DNA of 64,000 bases from the NCBI RefSeq assembly GCF_000014225.1, contig NC_008228.1, positions 5,123,006 through 5,187,005 of the forward strand, written 5' to 3'. The notes beneath the pieces are model-generated. The model made no database searches. It saw only the letters and a program-made list of their open reading frames with translations, and was not told where the DNA came from. The DNA is from Paraglaciecola sp. T6c. Its GTDB lineage: Bacteria > Pseudomonadota > Gammaproteobacteria > Enterobacterales > Alteromonadaceae. The translations under genes were made by a program, and so were the position numbers. This document shows, one piece after another, positions 37,527-48,798 of this stretch (the stretch's first letter is position 1; every line of letters starts with the position of its first letter).

Positions 37527-37553
37527 TAACGTTAACAAATCGAGTAAAAATTG

Positions 37554-39032
37554 ATGCAACAGGACGCGATAAAGAAAATCGTTATTGCTGGCGGAGGTAC
37601 AGCCGGCTGGATGTCAGCGGCAGCGCTTGGCAAGCTATTTGGTAAAAATATAGACGTAACACTCGTTGAGTCAGACGCTATCCCCACAGTGGGCGTCGGT
37701 GAGGCAACCATACCGACTTTGCACTTGTTCCACGACCTGCTGAAAATTAAAGAATCAGAGTTTATGGCTGCCACCAATGCAACATTTAAGTTGGGTATAA
37801 AATTCGATGATTGGTACCAAAAGCCGCAATCCTATATTCATTCTTTTGGTCGATTCAACCATGGCTGCTGGGCGGCTGGTTTTCAACATTTTTGGTTGCG
37901 AGGAAAGAGGTTAAACATCGCATCTGAGATAGGTGACTACTGCCCAGAGCATGTAGCCTGCAGAATGGGGAAGTTCGCAACGGCACCGAAACAAGAGCGT
38001 AATCATGCTTTTCATCTTGATGCAGGCTTGTATGCCAAATTTTTACGCAATATCGCTCAGCAATGCGGGGTAGAGCGAATTGAAGGCAAAATCGACAACG
38101 TTAATCTTGACCACGACAGTGGCTTTATTCAGTCACTTACCCTAGATAATGGACATCAAATCCAGGGTGACCTATTTATCGATTGCACCGGCTTTAGGGG
38201 TTTACTGATTGAACAAGCACTGAACACAGGTTACGAAGACTGGAGCCATTGGTTACCTTGCGATAGTGCCGTCGCTGTTCAAACTGAATTGAACGACGAA
38301 ACGGTTCCATATACGCGCTCGATTGCCCATCAAGCAGGTTGGCAGTGGCAAATACCGCTGCAAACTCGTATGGGTAACGGCATGGTGTTTTGTAGCAAAT
38401 ATATCAGCGACGATGAGGCCAAAACACAATTGTTATCGAATATTCAGGGTGAAACGTTAAATACCCCAAGAGTACTGAAATTTAAGACGGGTGTAAGGCG
38501 TAAACTGTGGAATAAGAATTGTGTTGCGATTGGTCTGGCTGGTGGCTTTATTGAGCCGCTCGAGTCCACCAGCATCCATCTTATACAACAAAGCATTATA
38601 CGTTTAATGCAGTCTTTACCCACCAAGAAAATGGAAGCAGCGCTCAGCGCTCGATTTAATGCATCCATGCGCGAAGAAATCGATAATATTCGTGATTTCA
38701 TTGTTCTGCACTACCATGCGACCGCACGTAAAGACTCAGCGTTTTGGCGCTATTGTAAAGATATGCCAATACCTGACTCACTGCAGGCTCGAATGGAACA
38801 ATTTGCCCAAAGCGGCCACGTGTATCAAGGTAATGGTGAGCTATTCGGAGAAGCTTCTTGGTTACAAGTGATGCTAGGACAGGGTATAACACCAAAAGCA
38901 TATCACCCCATAGCGGATTTAATGCCAGAACAAGAGCTGGCTAAATTCTTAGCCAGCATAAAACAGCAAACTGAGCGACGCGTTAGTCAATTGCCTAATC
39001 ATTTAGATTTTATCCGTTACTACTGTCAGTAA
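37554..39032 (+). CDS. Flavin-dependent tryptophan halogenase family protein
   Basis: A 492-aa flavoprotein. The FADH2 site is GGGTAGW (residues 13-19); the halogenase hallmark WxWxIP is at 263-268 (WQWQIP); Lys79 in ATFKLGIKF aligns with the catalytic Lys of PrnA; Glu337 in EPLESTS aligns with its partner Glu. So the full set of halogenase residues is present. Members beside TonB/SapC genes are common in Alteromonadales, but their true substrates are mostly unknown and need not be free tryptophan. The start is taken as the ATG following the TTG at 37551. Confidence 0.9.
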   Translation: MQQDAIKKIVIAGGGTAGWMSAAALGKLFGKNIDVTLVESDAIPTVGVGEATIPTLHLFHDLLKIKESEFMAATNATFKLGIKFDDWYQKPQSYIHSFGRFNHGCWAAGFQHFWLRGKRLNIASEIGDYCPEHVACRMGKFATAPKQERNHAFHLDAGLYAKFLRNIAQQCGVERIEGKIDNVNLDHDSGFIQSLTLDNGHQIQGDLFIDCTGFRGLLIEQALNTGYEDWSHWLPCDSAVAVQTELNDETVPYTRSIAHQAGWQWQIPLQTRMGNGMVFCSKYISDDEAKTQLLSNIQGETLNTPRVLKFKTGVRRKLWNKNCVAIGLAGGFIEPLESTSIHLIQQSIIRLMQSLPTKKMEAALSARFNASMREEIDNIRDFIVLHYHATARKDSAFWRYCKDMPIPDSLQARMEQFAQSGHVYQGNGELFGEASWLQVMLGQGITPKAYHPIADLMPEQELAKFLASIKQQTERRVSQLPNHLDFIRYYCQ

Positions 39033-39041
39033 AAGAGGGCA

Positions 39042-39773
39042 ATGAATATGGGAGGGCCGATTATAAAATCCACCGCAGAACAACCGCGGATAAACCCAGA
39101 TCATCAGATCCAAGTGATCAGGATAGGACGTCAAAGAACACCTGTGTTGATCATAGATGATTACTTTGACTCTCTCACCAGTGTGCTGGGTCTCGCTCAG
39201 CACACTGCACATTTTATCCCCGATGAAGCCACTTACTATCCAGGTGTTCGTAGTAAGTTACCGAAGGAATATGTACTCGCTAGCCTAAAACCTTTGATGA
39301 AAGGGCTGTATAATATTTTTGACATCGCCCCTGAATTAACCCCCGCCCCGGTAGACAACTACTTTTCATTAGTCACGAAACAACCTAACCAATTGTTGCC
39401 CCAACAAACACTGCCTCATTTCGATACTAACGATCCAAACTCCTTGGCCGTTGTACACTATTTGAATTCAACCGAGCATGGTGGAACCGGTTTCTACCGC
39501 CATAATCGCAGTGGTATTGAACGAGTCACCAAGAGCAATGAACAAGCCTATGGAACAGAAGTGACCGGAATTTTGGCCTCGTCCGACACGCGAGAATACT
39601 GCACAACGGCCCATCACGCTTATACTTGTATTCATAAGATACCTTATAAGCAAAATAGGCTGCTGCTTTACCCCGGAAATATCTTACACAGCGCACTTAT
39701 CAATAATAAGGACATTGACGCTGACCCGATGTCAGGCCGCCTTACTGCAAATATGTTTATTAAATTCCATTAG
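39042..39773 (+). CDS. DUF6445 family protein (2-oxoglutarate oxygenase-like)
   Basis: A 243-aa soluble protein nine bases after the halogenase-like gene. It has an Fe(II)/2-oxoglutarate-type pattern: H-x-D in PHFDTNDPN, a distal His in LLLYPGNILHSALI, and an Arg-containing GRLTANMFIKF strand at the end. This fits the DUF6445 family found with TonB receptor and halogenase genes. It may complete a modification or oxidation pathway with the cupin protein. Function is unproven. Confidence 0.78.
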   Translation: MNMGGPIIKSTAEQPRINPDHQIQVIRIGRQRTPVLIIDDYFDSLTSVLGLAQHTAHFIPDEATYYPGVRSKLPKEYVLASLKPLMKGLYNIFDIAPELTPAPVDNYFSLVTKQPNQLLPQQTLPHFDTNDPNSLAVVHYLNSTEHGGTGFYRHNRSGIERVTKSNEQAYGTEVTGILASSDTREYCTTAHHAYTCIHKIPYKQNRLLLYPGNILHSALINNKDIDADPMSGRLTANMFIKFH

Positions 39774-39799
39774 TAAGTGCATACTATCATTTATAAACT

Positions 39800-40144
39800 T
39801 TATTGCTGAAGCTTCCAAAGCATCTCTTCTAATGTGGGCTGCCACTGAAAACTGACTAATTTGACTCTGTTGCTTAACACCGCCACATTCTCGTCTTGTA
39901 GTAATCCTGTCTGTTTCATGGCTTGCTCTGACCCTTTAGGAAAAGCCAGTTGGCCCGAGGAACGTAACACGCGATACCAAGGCACGTTCATATCAGAGGG
40001 AACGTAACCCAGAGATTTACCCACTAGGCGTGCACGGCCTGGCAAACCAGCAAGATCAGCAATCTGCCCATAGCTAGCGACTTTACCGGCGGGAATAGCA
40101 CAAACTGTTTGCCAAATTTGTTTATAATGGGGATTGTGTGACAT
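39800..40144 (-). CDS. Alkyltransferase-like DNA-repair protein (ATL)
   Basis: A 114-aa protein of the O6-alkylguanine transferase C-terminal fold. It has the family start IWQTVCAIPAGKVASYGQIADLAGLPGRARLVGKSL and the active-site segment PWYRV (residues 55-59), in which Trp56 replaces the alkyl-accepting Cys of the PCHRV motif. ATL proteins bind alkylated guanine and hand it to nucleotide excision repair. E. coli YbaZ is the model. It is convergent with the DUF6445 gene. Confidence 0.9.
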   Translation of the reverse strand: MSHNPHYKQIWQTVCAIPAGKVASYGQIADLAGLPGRARLVGKSLGYVPSDMNVPWYRVLRSSGQLAFPKGSEQAMKQTGLLQDENVAVLSNRVKLVSFQWQPTLEEMLWKLQQ

Positions 40145-40523
40145 GGCATTATTTACCTAAAAGCGAGCGTGGGTAAGACATTATACCAATCCGCATTATT
40201 AAGTACCCCCCTCAGAATCCGCCCAGTGTTTTTTATTAAGGCGTCGTAATGGTTGTTCCCTTTCAAATAGTGAGAACGCAGAGCAAAAGCCGCTGGGACA
40301 TTCCTTTTAGGCGAGCTTTTAAAAGGCTCACACTGCGCTGCATGAGTTCGAAAGAGAGCAACTATTCATTCAGTCATGCGCCGTGTTTACGCCCTTTTAC
40401 ATTATCGCTGAGTAATCACTTAGTAACGTAAAATGGTATTAAACAGACTAATATTCTACTGCGTTATATTACACGTTACCCCATTTAGCTTCGCGAAGCA
40501 TTGCGTTGTATAGGATTTTAAGA
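40145..40523. other. Intergenic region, no supported gene
   Basis: A 380-base gap. A 60-codon frame at 40249-40431 is rich in Ser, Arg and Phe without domain character or a convincing ribosome site, and I do not accept it. No RNA gene or terminator was seen. Confidence 0.4.
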
Positions 40524-41114
40524 GTGAAAAGAGCCATTTGTCGTCGTTGTGATTACCCTCTGTCCGTATGTATCTGCGATTTATTATGCGAGGTTATTAG
40601 TTCACAGCGAATTATCATCCTGCAGCATCCCAGTGAGGCACAGCATGCTAAAAATAGTGCAAAGTTAGTCAAGCTTTGTATCCCCGAGAGTGAGATCTGG
40701 TTAGGAGAATCTGCCGAAGACTTTTCACACCTTCAACGAGGTATCAAAACGCGTGGAGGGAAGGTAGCCGTTGTGTACCCTAATGACGACAGCGTAGCGT
40801 TGGAATCGCTGACTAAAAAGCAACGGACATCAATCGACACGCTGATCTTGATTGATGCCACATGGCGTAAGGCATACAAGATATGGCAGCTAAATCCGTG
40901 GTTAAAGCAATATTCGTCGTGGCATTTTGCTAAGCCCCCTGCAAGTCAATATGTCATTCGTAAAACATCCATTGAAGGCGGTTTATCAACGTTAGAAGCC
41001 TTAGCTCATGCGCTTACATTAACCCAAGAGATAGATACAAGTGAGTTGGTAACTACATTTGATGAAATGCAAAATCGCGTTTTTGCCCGTCATACCTCGA
41101 AGCACGAAACCTAA
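40524..41114 (+). CDS. tapT: DTW-domain tRNA acp3U47 aminocarboxypropyltransferase
   Basis: A 196-aa protein of the DTW family. It has the N-terminal Cys cluster CRRCDYPLSVCIC, the HPSEAQHAKNSAKL segment, and the signature LIDATWRKAYKIW, where D-A-T-W is the DTW motif. E. coli YfiP (TapT) installs 3-(3-amino-3-carboxypropyl) on U47 of tRNA using SAM. The GTG at 40524, with AGGA upstream, is preferred to the TTG at 40506. The family contains paralogues (TuaA-like), so the exact tRNA target is inferred. Confidence 0.85.
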   Translation: MKRAICRRCDYPLSVCICDLLCEVISSQRIIILQHPSEAQHAKNSAKLVKLCIPESEIWLGESAEDFSHLQRGIKTRGGKVAVVYPNDDSVALESLTKKQRTSIDTLILIDATWRKAYKIWQLNPWLKQYSSWHFAKPPASQYVIRKTSIEGGLSTLEALAHALTLTQEIDTSELVTTFDEMQNRVFARHTSKHET

Positions 41115-41337
41115 TAGGGTGATTTGAATCAATGTAACAAGTGCCTATTTTTTGGTCATATCATCAGGAAATACAAGCAAATTGGTAAAAACGCTAACCG
41201 TATAATGTGATTGTCGTGCATACTTTACTGTAGTCGTAGATCAGCGACATACTTCGGTTTAGATCACTGGATGTTGCGTTTACAGTTTGCGGATCAAAGC
41301 TCAGCTTTCAGAACCGCTTTAGTTAGTTGGTGCTAAT

Positions 41338-44300
41338 GTGAAGTCTGTATTTTTTATCATTTTGTTTTTGTCATTTTTTAGTTTCGAGATTGAGGCACAA
41401 GATACCTCAATAACGCAATTCTCCGCATCTGAAATTCAACAACAAGATATTAGTCAACGTCTCACCTACTTGAGCATCGGTCATGCACAGCTGCCAAATT
41501 ACAGATCTCCTCTAGACGATTGGTTGCTGATGTTTGATAAACACGACATGCACGACGTGTTCAAAGACAGATATGTCACCGCGTTCGAGATTTACAACGA
41601 CACGCAAAATAGCGAATGGTTTATTCATCCCTATGGCTCTGTTGTAGAGTCAATTCAAGTTTCGGTTTATCAAGACTACAGCCCTGTAGTTACGGCATTG
41701 AGCGGGCTAGATCACACTAATGTCTACCCTCTTCACTACGGAAGTAAACTTAAGATCCCCCCAGGACAAAGCGTGACTGTGCTGATGGTGTTTAGCAGTG
41801 ACTTCTTTTTTGCGCCACTAAAAATAGCATTACAAAGCGAACAGCAAATGCGCGACATAGTCGCAACAGATAATATTGTTTTATTTATCTGCTTCGGTGT
41901 GTGCTTGGCATTAGGCATATACAATTTATTTATATTTATTGTTATGCGTGACAATCAGTACCTTTATTACGCACTGTCTACGCTTTTTTATACCAGTAGC
42001 TGGGCAGCCGTGTTCGGGGTGTTTGAGTATTTGCACATGTTCAGCGCTAAAGATTGGCTGATGGCCGGGTTTCTCTTGGGTTCTGCTTTTTCGGCTTTCT
42101 TTCAGATCGCGTTTTTTCGCTTAAATGTGTCATCTAAACCAGCCATGTACTTATTACTTGTACTTGGTTGTCTATGTTTGTTGTTTTTGCCTTTAGCAAT
42201 TTACAGTCAAGCGCTGGGCCTTATTATTGTATCGATTATGACCTCTGCGGTTTTAATGACAGGCTTGTTCATTGGCATCATGTCTTGGATCAAGGGTTAT
42301 CGGCCAGCACGCTATTTCACTATCGCAATACTGTGCGTCATCATCCCGAATATTATCGGAAATTTACTTAATCTGAGAATACTGACAGATATCAGCCTCG
42401 ATATATATTTGCTAGGTTTTGTTGGCATAGCAGCAGATACCTTGATCCTTGCCTTCGCTTTAGCTGAAAAGATGCGATTAGTAAACTCTAGAAATGCTTT
42501 ACTCAAGCAACAATTAGAACACAAAGTCAAAATCAGGACCCAAGCCCTAAGCGAAGCTAATCGAAAATTAGCCAAATCTAATCACGAACTCGTTGAAGCT
42601 AATTCCGCTAAGGATTATTTCCTAGCTAATATGAGCCATGAGATACGTACCCCTCTCACATCGATCATAGGTTACGCTGACGGGATCCTATTAGGCGATA
42701 TAGACAAAGCCGAACAAGAGCGCGTAACAAATATTATCTATCAAAATGGAGCGCATTTACTTCGCATCATCAACGACATATTAGATTTGAGTAAAATAGA
42801 TGCGAATAAACTGGAATTTGACACCCAGCCTTGCCACTTATTTACCTTATTAGGAGAGATTGAATCGGTCGCAGGTAAACGTGCGCGAGACAAGGGCATA
42901 GGCTTTCATGTTAATTATGACTTCCCGTTACCAGATAAAATTATCACTGATGCCGTTAGGCTTAAGCAAATATTGTTTAATCTAACCAATAACGCCCTTA
43001 AATTCACCCACAGCGGTCATATCACGTTAAATGTAAGTATCGCCAATACCACCTTAATAATTAAGGTAATCGATACAGGTGAAGGGATAAGCCAAAGCGA
43101 TATGCACAAGTTATTTCATCCTTTTACGCAAGCAGACAGCGTAATAAACCGTCAGGTTGGCGGAACCGGCTTAGGCTTAAGTATTGCCAAACGATTAGCT
43201 CAAGGCTTAGGCGGTGATATATCCGCACTTAGCCAACTCAGAAAAGGCAGCACATTCACTGTCAGTATTACGTTAGTCACACCCAAAAACGTACCTTGGC
43301 TAAGCACCGTTGGTGAAATTGATATGTCTAATATTCACCAAATTACCCACGAAACAGACGTGCCTAAATTTGGAGCATGCAAAGTACTTCTTGCAGATGA
43401 TCATCCCAATAATCGAGAGCTTGTTGCCTTGTTACTTAAGCGTATGAATATTAACGTAGTGGAAGTGTCTGATGGCCATCAAGCGCTGCAGGCTATGCAC
43501 ACCGGCCAGTTTGATTTGTTATTGCTGGATATTCATATGCCTGAATTAGACGGCATTGAGACACTTAAAGCGATCCGTGGTTCTGGCAACCAAACACCTG
43601 CTATAGCGTTAACCGCCAATACCATGAAACACGAAGTAAACCACTATTTGAGAATAGGATTTACTGATCACTTGGCCAAACCCATTGATAGAGACGTGTT
43701 TTTCAGCAAAGTCAGTCGTTATCTAAATCTGGCAAAAGCGGACCAATCAAATATCGACAACGATAAAATGCTGCCACTTGTGCAAGGTTATATTACCGAT
43801 TTACGAGAAGAACTGGGTGCGATAGAGCAAGCCTGGGGTAAGCGGGATTTAGCCAAAATATCGGCTTCGATACACAAAATTAAGGGCGCGGCGGGCTCGT
43901 TCGGCTTAGCTAATATTGGTGATGTCTTCAGCCGAATTGAGACATCAGTTAAAAACAACGACGAAGTCGCCTTACTGACGATGCTTCCTCAAGCGTTAAG
44001 GCATGCTTATGCTTGTATTAATTTGCCAAGCGTGAACGTAGCGTTAGCAATAGTCAACTTCAACCATTCATTTCCACTTTATCTAGCCCAGTTACCTTAT
44101 GCCATAAGCCAATGTGAAAACCAACTTGGGGATATTGCCCAAGCGTTACGTGCAGGGGATGACATCGAGACGATGCAATTAATTAAAAATGCGCAAGAGC
44201 TGTTCAATCACTATGCTTTTGAGAAAGGGGCATCTTTGTTAGATGAAATAAGCTCCTCAATCGCACGTAAGGATTATAACTCTGATTATCACATTACCGC

Positions 44301-44373
44301 ACTGCAACAGGTCAGAAGTCTGCTGGAGAGTATCAATAGGGCGCTAAAAAGCCATATTAAGAATATAGAGTAA
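41338..44373 (+). CDS. Hybrid sensor histidine kinase, 7TMR-DISM type, with REC and HPt domains
   Basis: A 1011-aa membrane signalling protein. The GTG start is followed by a signal peptide (ending EIEAQ). A periplasmic 7TMR-DISM extracellular domain (about residues 30-170) may bind a carbohydrate-like ligand. Seven membrane helices follow (about 180-375), then a coiled coil, HisKA with phospho-acceptor H434 (NMSHEIRTP), HATPase with N, G1 (DTGEGIS) and G2 (GGTGLGLSI) boxes, a receiver with D731 (LLLDIHMPELDG), and an HPt domain with H846 (IHKIKGAAGSFG). All phosphorelay residues are intact. No cognate response regulator lies next to it. Confidence 0.92.
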   Translation: MKSVFFIILFLSFFSFEIEAQDTSITQFSASEIQQQDISQRLTYLSIGHAQLPNYRSPLDDWLLMFDKHDMHDVFKDRYVTAFEIYNDTQNSEWFIHPYGSVVESIQVSVYQDYSPVVTALSGLDHTNVYPLHYGSKLKIPPGQSVTVLMVFSSDFFFAPLKIALQSEQQMRDIVATDNIVLFICFGVCLALGIYNLFIFIVMRDNQYLYYALSTLFYTSSWAAVFGVFEYLHMFSAKDWLMAGFLLGSAFSAFFQIAFFRLNVSSKPAMYLLLVLGCLCLLFLPLAIYSQALGLIIVSIMTSAVLMTGLFIGIMSWIKGYRPARYFTIAILCVIIPNIIGNLLNLRILTDISLDIYLLGFVGIAADTLILAFALAEKMRLVNSRNALLKQQLEHKVKIRTQALSEANRKLAKSNHELVEANSAKDYFLANMSHEIRTPLTSIIGYADGILLGDIDKAEQERVTNIIYQNGAHLLRIINDILDLSKIDANKLEFDTQPCHLFTLLGEIESVAGKRARDKGIGFHVNYDFPLPDKIITDAVRLKQILFNLTNNALKFTHSGHITLNVSIANTTLIIKVIDTGEGISQSDMHKLFHPFTQADSVINRQVGGTGLGLSIAKRLAQGLGGDISALSQLRKGSTFTVSITLVTPKNVPWLSTVGEIDMSNIHQITHETDVPKFGACKVLLADDHPNNRELVALLLKRMNINVVEVSDGHQALQAMHTGQFDLLLLDIHMPELDGIETLKAIRGSGNQTPAIALTANTMKHEVNHYLRIGFTDHLAKPIDRDVFFSKVSRYLNLAKADQSNIDNDKMLPLVQGYITDLREELGAIEQAWGKRDLAKISASIHKIKGAAGSFGLANIGDVFSRIETSVKNNDEVALLTMLPQALRHAYACINLPSVNVALAIVNFNHSFPLYLAQLPYAISQCENQLGDIAQALRAGDDIETMQLIKNAQELFNHYAFEKGASLLDEISSSIARKDYNSDYHITALQQVRSLLESINRALKSHIKNIE

Positions 44374-44395
44374 TAGCGTTACTAGCGGACATAAA

Positions 44396-44418
44396 AAACC
44401 CGGCGTATAGCCGGGTTT
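44396..44418 (-). terminator. Bidirectional terminator ending the atp operon
   Basis: A 9-bp stem AAACCCGGC/GCCGGGTTT with loop GTATA. On the minus strand it runs into six T residues, so it ends the atp transcript after atpC. On the plus strand it may also serve the histidine kinase. Its last bases overlap a parS-like sequence. Confidence 0.9.
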
Positions 44419-44429
44419 CACATGAAACA
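44414..44429. promoter_or_regulatory. Second parS-like site, overlapping the atp terminator
   Basis: GGTTTCACATGAAACA differs from the parS consensus at two of 16 positions. It equals the reverse complement of the 30.4-kb palindrome at 15 of 16 positions. It lies about 7 kb from parB and 12 kb from oriC. Confidence 0.55.
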
Positions 44430-44453
44430 TTTCTATCTCAATAACTTGCTCAA

Positions 44454-44867
44454 TTATTTGCGTAGCTTTTGAATCAATCGTAACTGCGCGATGGTTTCGG
44501 CAAGCTCTGCAGCAGCTTCTGCATATTCGAAATCAGCACTAGGATTTGCAATATTTTCTTCAAGACGTTTCTTCGCCTCAAGAACGGCTTGCTCATCCAG
44601 GTCACCAGCTCGAAGTGCGGTATCTGCAAGTACTGATATATGACCGGGTTGTACTTCAAGTACACCACCAGCAACATAAATCAATTCTTCTTCGCCGTGC
44701 TGCTTAACCACATTAACCATTCCAGCTTTGATGGTAGTCAACAAAGGAGCATGACCATACTGAACACCAAGCTCACCTTCACTACCGGTGACTTGGATGC
44801 TCTGCACTAATCCAGAAAAAATACTGTCTTCTGCGCTTACCACATCCAGTTGAATTGTCATTGCCAT
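44454..44867 (-). CDS. atpC: F1Fo ATP synthase epsilon subunit
   Basis: A 137-aa central-stalk subunit that couples rotation to the F1 head and can inhibit ATP hydrolysis. The N-terminal beta sandwich begins [19 protein letters not shown] like E. coli AtpC, and the C-terminal helical hairpin ([18 protein letters not shown]) is complete. AGGAGGG lies just before the ATG at 44867; the frame five codons upstream is not supported. It is the last gene of the operon, 43 bases after atpD. Confidence 0.95.
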   Translation of the reverse strand: MAMTIQLDVVSAEDSIFSGLVQSIQVTGSEGELGVQYGHAPLLTTIKAGMVNVVKQHGEEELIYVAGGVLEVQPGHISVLADTALRAGDLDEQAVLEAKKRLEENIANPSADFEYAEAAAELAETIAQLRLIQKLRK

Positions 44868-44910
44868 ATACCCTCCTAACAAAAAAAGTTAAACGTATCC
44901 GTAGATACGC

Positions 44911-46314
<1,404 letters not shown>

Positions 46315-46327
46315 CTAAAACCTTTGC

Positions 46328-47188
46328 CTACACCGCCGCCGCGCCGCTTACAATCTCACTGATTTCCTGTGTGATCGCTGCTTGACGTGCTTTGTTGTAT
46401 ATCAGTTGTAAGTCATCAATTAAGTCACCAGCGTTATCTGTAGCCGCTTTCATCGCGACCATACGAGCTGCTTGCTCAGACGCAGCATTTTCTACTACGC
46501 CTTGATAAACCTGAGATTCAATGTAACGAACCAGTAGCGTATCCAAAATTGGTTTTGGATCGGGTTCGTAGATGTAATCCCAACGGTGCTTTAATGCTTT
46601 ATCTTCAGATTTAGGCAAAGGTAACAATTGATCGATCAGTGGCTCTTGAGCCATGGTGTTAACAAACTTATTAAACACCAAATACAGGCGGTCGATTTTA
46701 CCTTCGTTGAAGGCGTTAAGCATAATACGCACTAAACCAATCACGTCTTTCACACTTGGTGCATCACCAAGTCCCGATTCAGCAGCCAACATATTGCCGC
46801 CGAAACGATTAAAGAACGCACATGATTTAGAACCTAGAGCTGCAAAATCAACTTCTACACCTTGTTCTTGCCATTTCTTCGCATCTTTCGTGACCTTTTT
46901 GAATTCGTTGGTGTTCAAGCCACCACACAAACCACGGTCAGTTGAGATAACGATATAGCCGACACGTTTAACTTCACGGTCTTCTAAATAAGGATGGCGA
47001 TATTCAAGGTTAGCGTTAGCCAGGTGACCGATCACGTTTCGAATATTCTCAGCGTATGGACGACTTGCAGTCATACGGTCTTGCGCCTTTTTCATTTTAG
47101 ACGCAGCAACCATCTCCATAGCACTGGTGATTTTCTGAGTATTTTTAATACTCCCGATCTTACCTTTTATCTCTTTACCGCTAGCCAT
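46328..47188 (-). CDS. atpG: F1Fo ATP synthase gamma subunit
   Basis: A 286-aa central rotor shaft. It starts [32 protein letters not shown] and ends with the coiled-coil [40 protein letters not shown] (in pieces), both highly typical. The internal [10 protein letters not shown] segment is also present. E. coli AtpG is 287 aa. Confidence 0.98.
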   Translation of the reverse strand: MASGKEIKGKIGSIKNTQKITSAMEMVAASKMKKAQDRMTASRPYAENIRNVIGHLANANLEYRHPYLEDREVKRVGYIVISTDRGLCGGLNTNEFKKVTKDAKKWQEQGVEVDFAALGSKSCAFFNRFGGNMLAAESGLGDAPSVKDVIGLVRIMLNAFNEGKIDRLYLVFNKFVNTMAQEPLIDQLLPLPKSEDKALKHRWDYIYEPDPKPILDTLLVRYIESQVYQGVVENAASEQAARMVAMKAATDNAGDLIDDLQLIYNKARQAAITQEISEIVSGAAAV

Positions 47189-47243
47189 AAATCTATCTCC
47201 GATTATTCAACGAATGCACTGCCAGTAAAGGCAGTGCCATTGA

Positions 47244-48785
47244 TTACCAAGTTTGTGTCGCTTTAAATTTCTCTAAAGCTTCAGCTAACGTGGCTTCAAT
47301 TTCACCGTTGAAATTACCTGTATCATTGATAGTTTTTATCAGCTCTGCGTATTCGCTGTTCATGTACGAGTGCAACGCAGCTTCAAAATCTAAGATTTTG
47401 TCTAGCTCAACGTCTTTCAAGTAACCTTTTTCAACAGCGAACAATGAAACAGACATATCAGCCACTGAAAGCGGTGCATATTGGTTCTGTTTCATTAATT
47501 CCATAACACGCTCACCATGCTCTAATTGAGCACGAGTCGCTTCGTCAAGGTCAGATGCGAATTGAGAGAAAGCTGCCAATTCACGGTACTGAGCAAGTGC
47601 TAGACGGATACCACCACCTAACTTCTTAACGATTTTAGTCTGGGCTGCACCACCAACACGTGATACTGAAATACCGGCGTTAACCGCAGGACGAATACCT
47701 GAGTTAAACAAGTCAGTTTCTAAGAAAATCTGACCATCGGTAATTGAGATTACGTTAGTAGGTACGAATGCTGATACATCACCTGCTTGAGTTTCGATAA
47801 TCGGTAATGCAGTCAAAGAGCCTGTTTTACCTTTTACTTCACCCTTGGTGAAATTCTCTACGTAGTTTTCGTTAACACGTGCAGCACGCTCTAGAAGACG
47901 CGAGTGCAAATAGAAAACGTCACCAGGATATGCTTCACGACCCGGCGGACGACGTAGTAATAGTGAAATTTGACGATACGCAACAGCTTGTTTAGATAGG
48001 TCATCGTATACGATTAACGCATCTTCACCGCGGTCACGGAAGTATTCACCCATAGTACAACCAGAATAAGGAGCAAGGTATTGCAATGCTGCTGATTCAG
48101 AAGCTGATGCTGCAACAACAATGGTATGAGCCATTGCGCCGTGCTCTTCAAGCTTACGTACTACGTTAGCGATAGTTGATGCCTTTTGGCCAACCGCTAC
48201 GTAAACACATTTAACGCCAGAATCTTTCTGGTTGATGATCGCATCGATGGCCAAAGCAGTTTTACCTGTTTGACGGTCACCGATAACCAATTCACGTTGT
48301 CCACGACCTACTGGGATCATGGCATCAACTGATTTATAACCAGTTTGGATTGGTTGATCTACCGATTGACGTTCAATAACGCCAGGGGCAATTTTTTCTA
48401 CAGGTTCAAAACCATCAGCTTCGATTGCGCCTTTACCATCGATCGGAGCACCAAGTGTGTTTACAACACGACCTAGCAAACCACGACCCACTGGTACTTC
48501 AAGGATACGGCCTGATGAAGTCACCTTTGCGCCTTCTTGAAGGTCAGCGTAAGGACCCATAACAACCGCACCTACAGAGTCGCGCTCTAGGTTCAATGCG
48601 ATAGCGTAGCGATTACCAGGAAGCTCAATCATCTCACCTTGCATTACATCTGCAAGGCCATGAATACGGATAATACCGTCGGTTACACCAACGATAGTTC
48701 CTTCGTTACGAGCTTCACTTACTACTTCAAACTGTTCAATTCGCTGTTTGATCAGTTCTGCAATTTCAGTGGAATTCAGTTGCAT
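47244..48785 (-). CDS. atpA: F1Fo ATP synthase alpha subunit
   Basis: A 513-aa non-catalytic nucleotide-binding subunit of the F1 hexamer, identical in length to E. coli AtpA. It has the Walker A region [15 protein letters not shown], the arginine finger region [20 protein letters not shown], and [42 protein letters not shown] (in pieces). It lies 13 bases after atpH. Confidence 0.98.
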   Translation of the reverse strand: MQLNSTEIAELIKQRIEQFEVVSEARNEGTIVGVTDGIIRIHGLADVMQGEMIELPGNRYAIALNLERDSVGAVVMGPYADLQEGAKVTSSGRILEVPVGRGLLGRVVNTLGAPIDGKGAIEADGFEPVEKIAPGVIERQSVDQPIQTGYKSVDAMIPVGRGQRELVIGDRQTGKTALAIDAIINQKDSGVKCVYVAVGQKASTIANVVRKLEEHGAMAHTIVVAASASESAALQYLAPYSGCTMGEYFRDRGEDALIVYDDLSKQAVAYRQISLLLRRPPGREAYPGDVFYLHSRLLERAARVNENYVENFTKGEVKGKTGSLTALPIIETQAGDVSAFVPTNVISITDGQIFLETDLFNSGIRPAVNAGISVSRVGGAAQTKIVKKLGGGIRLALAQYRELAAFSQFASDLDEATRAQLEHGERVMELMKQNQYAPLSVADMSVSLFAVEKGYLKDVELDKILDFEAALHSYMNSEYAELIKTINDTGNFNGEIEATLAEALEKFKATQTW

Positions 48786-48798
48786 GCTCTTTTCCCCG

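Noticed and set aside
40249..40431. 60-codon plus-strand frame before the DTW gene
   Set aside because: Composition and lack of any domain or good start signal suggest a chance frame.
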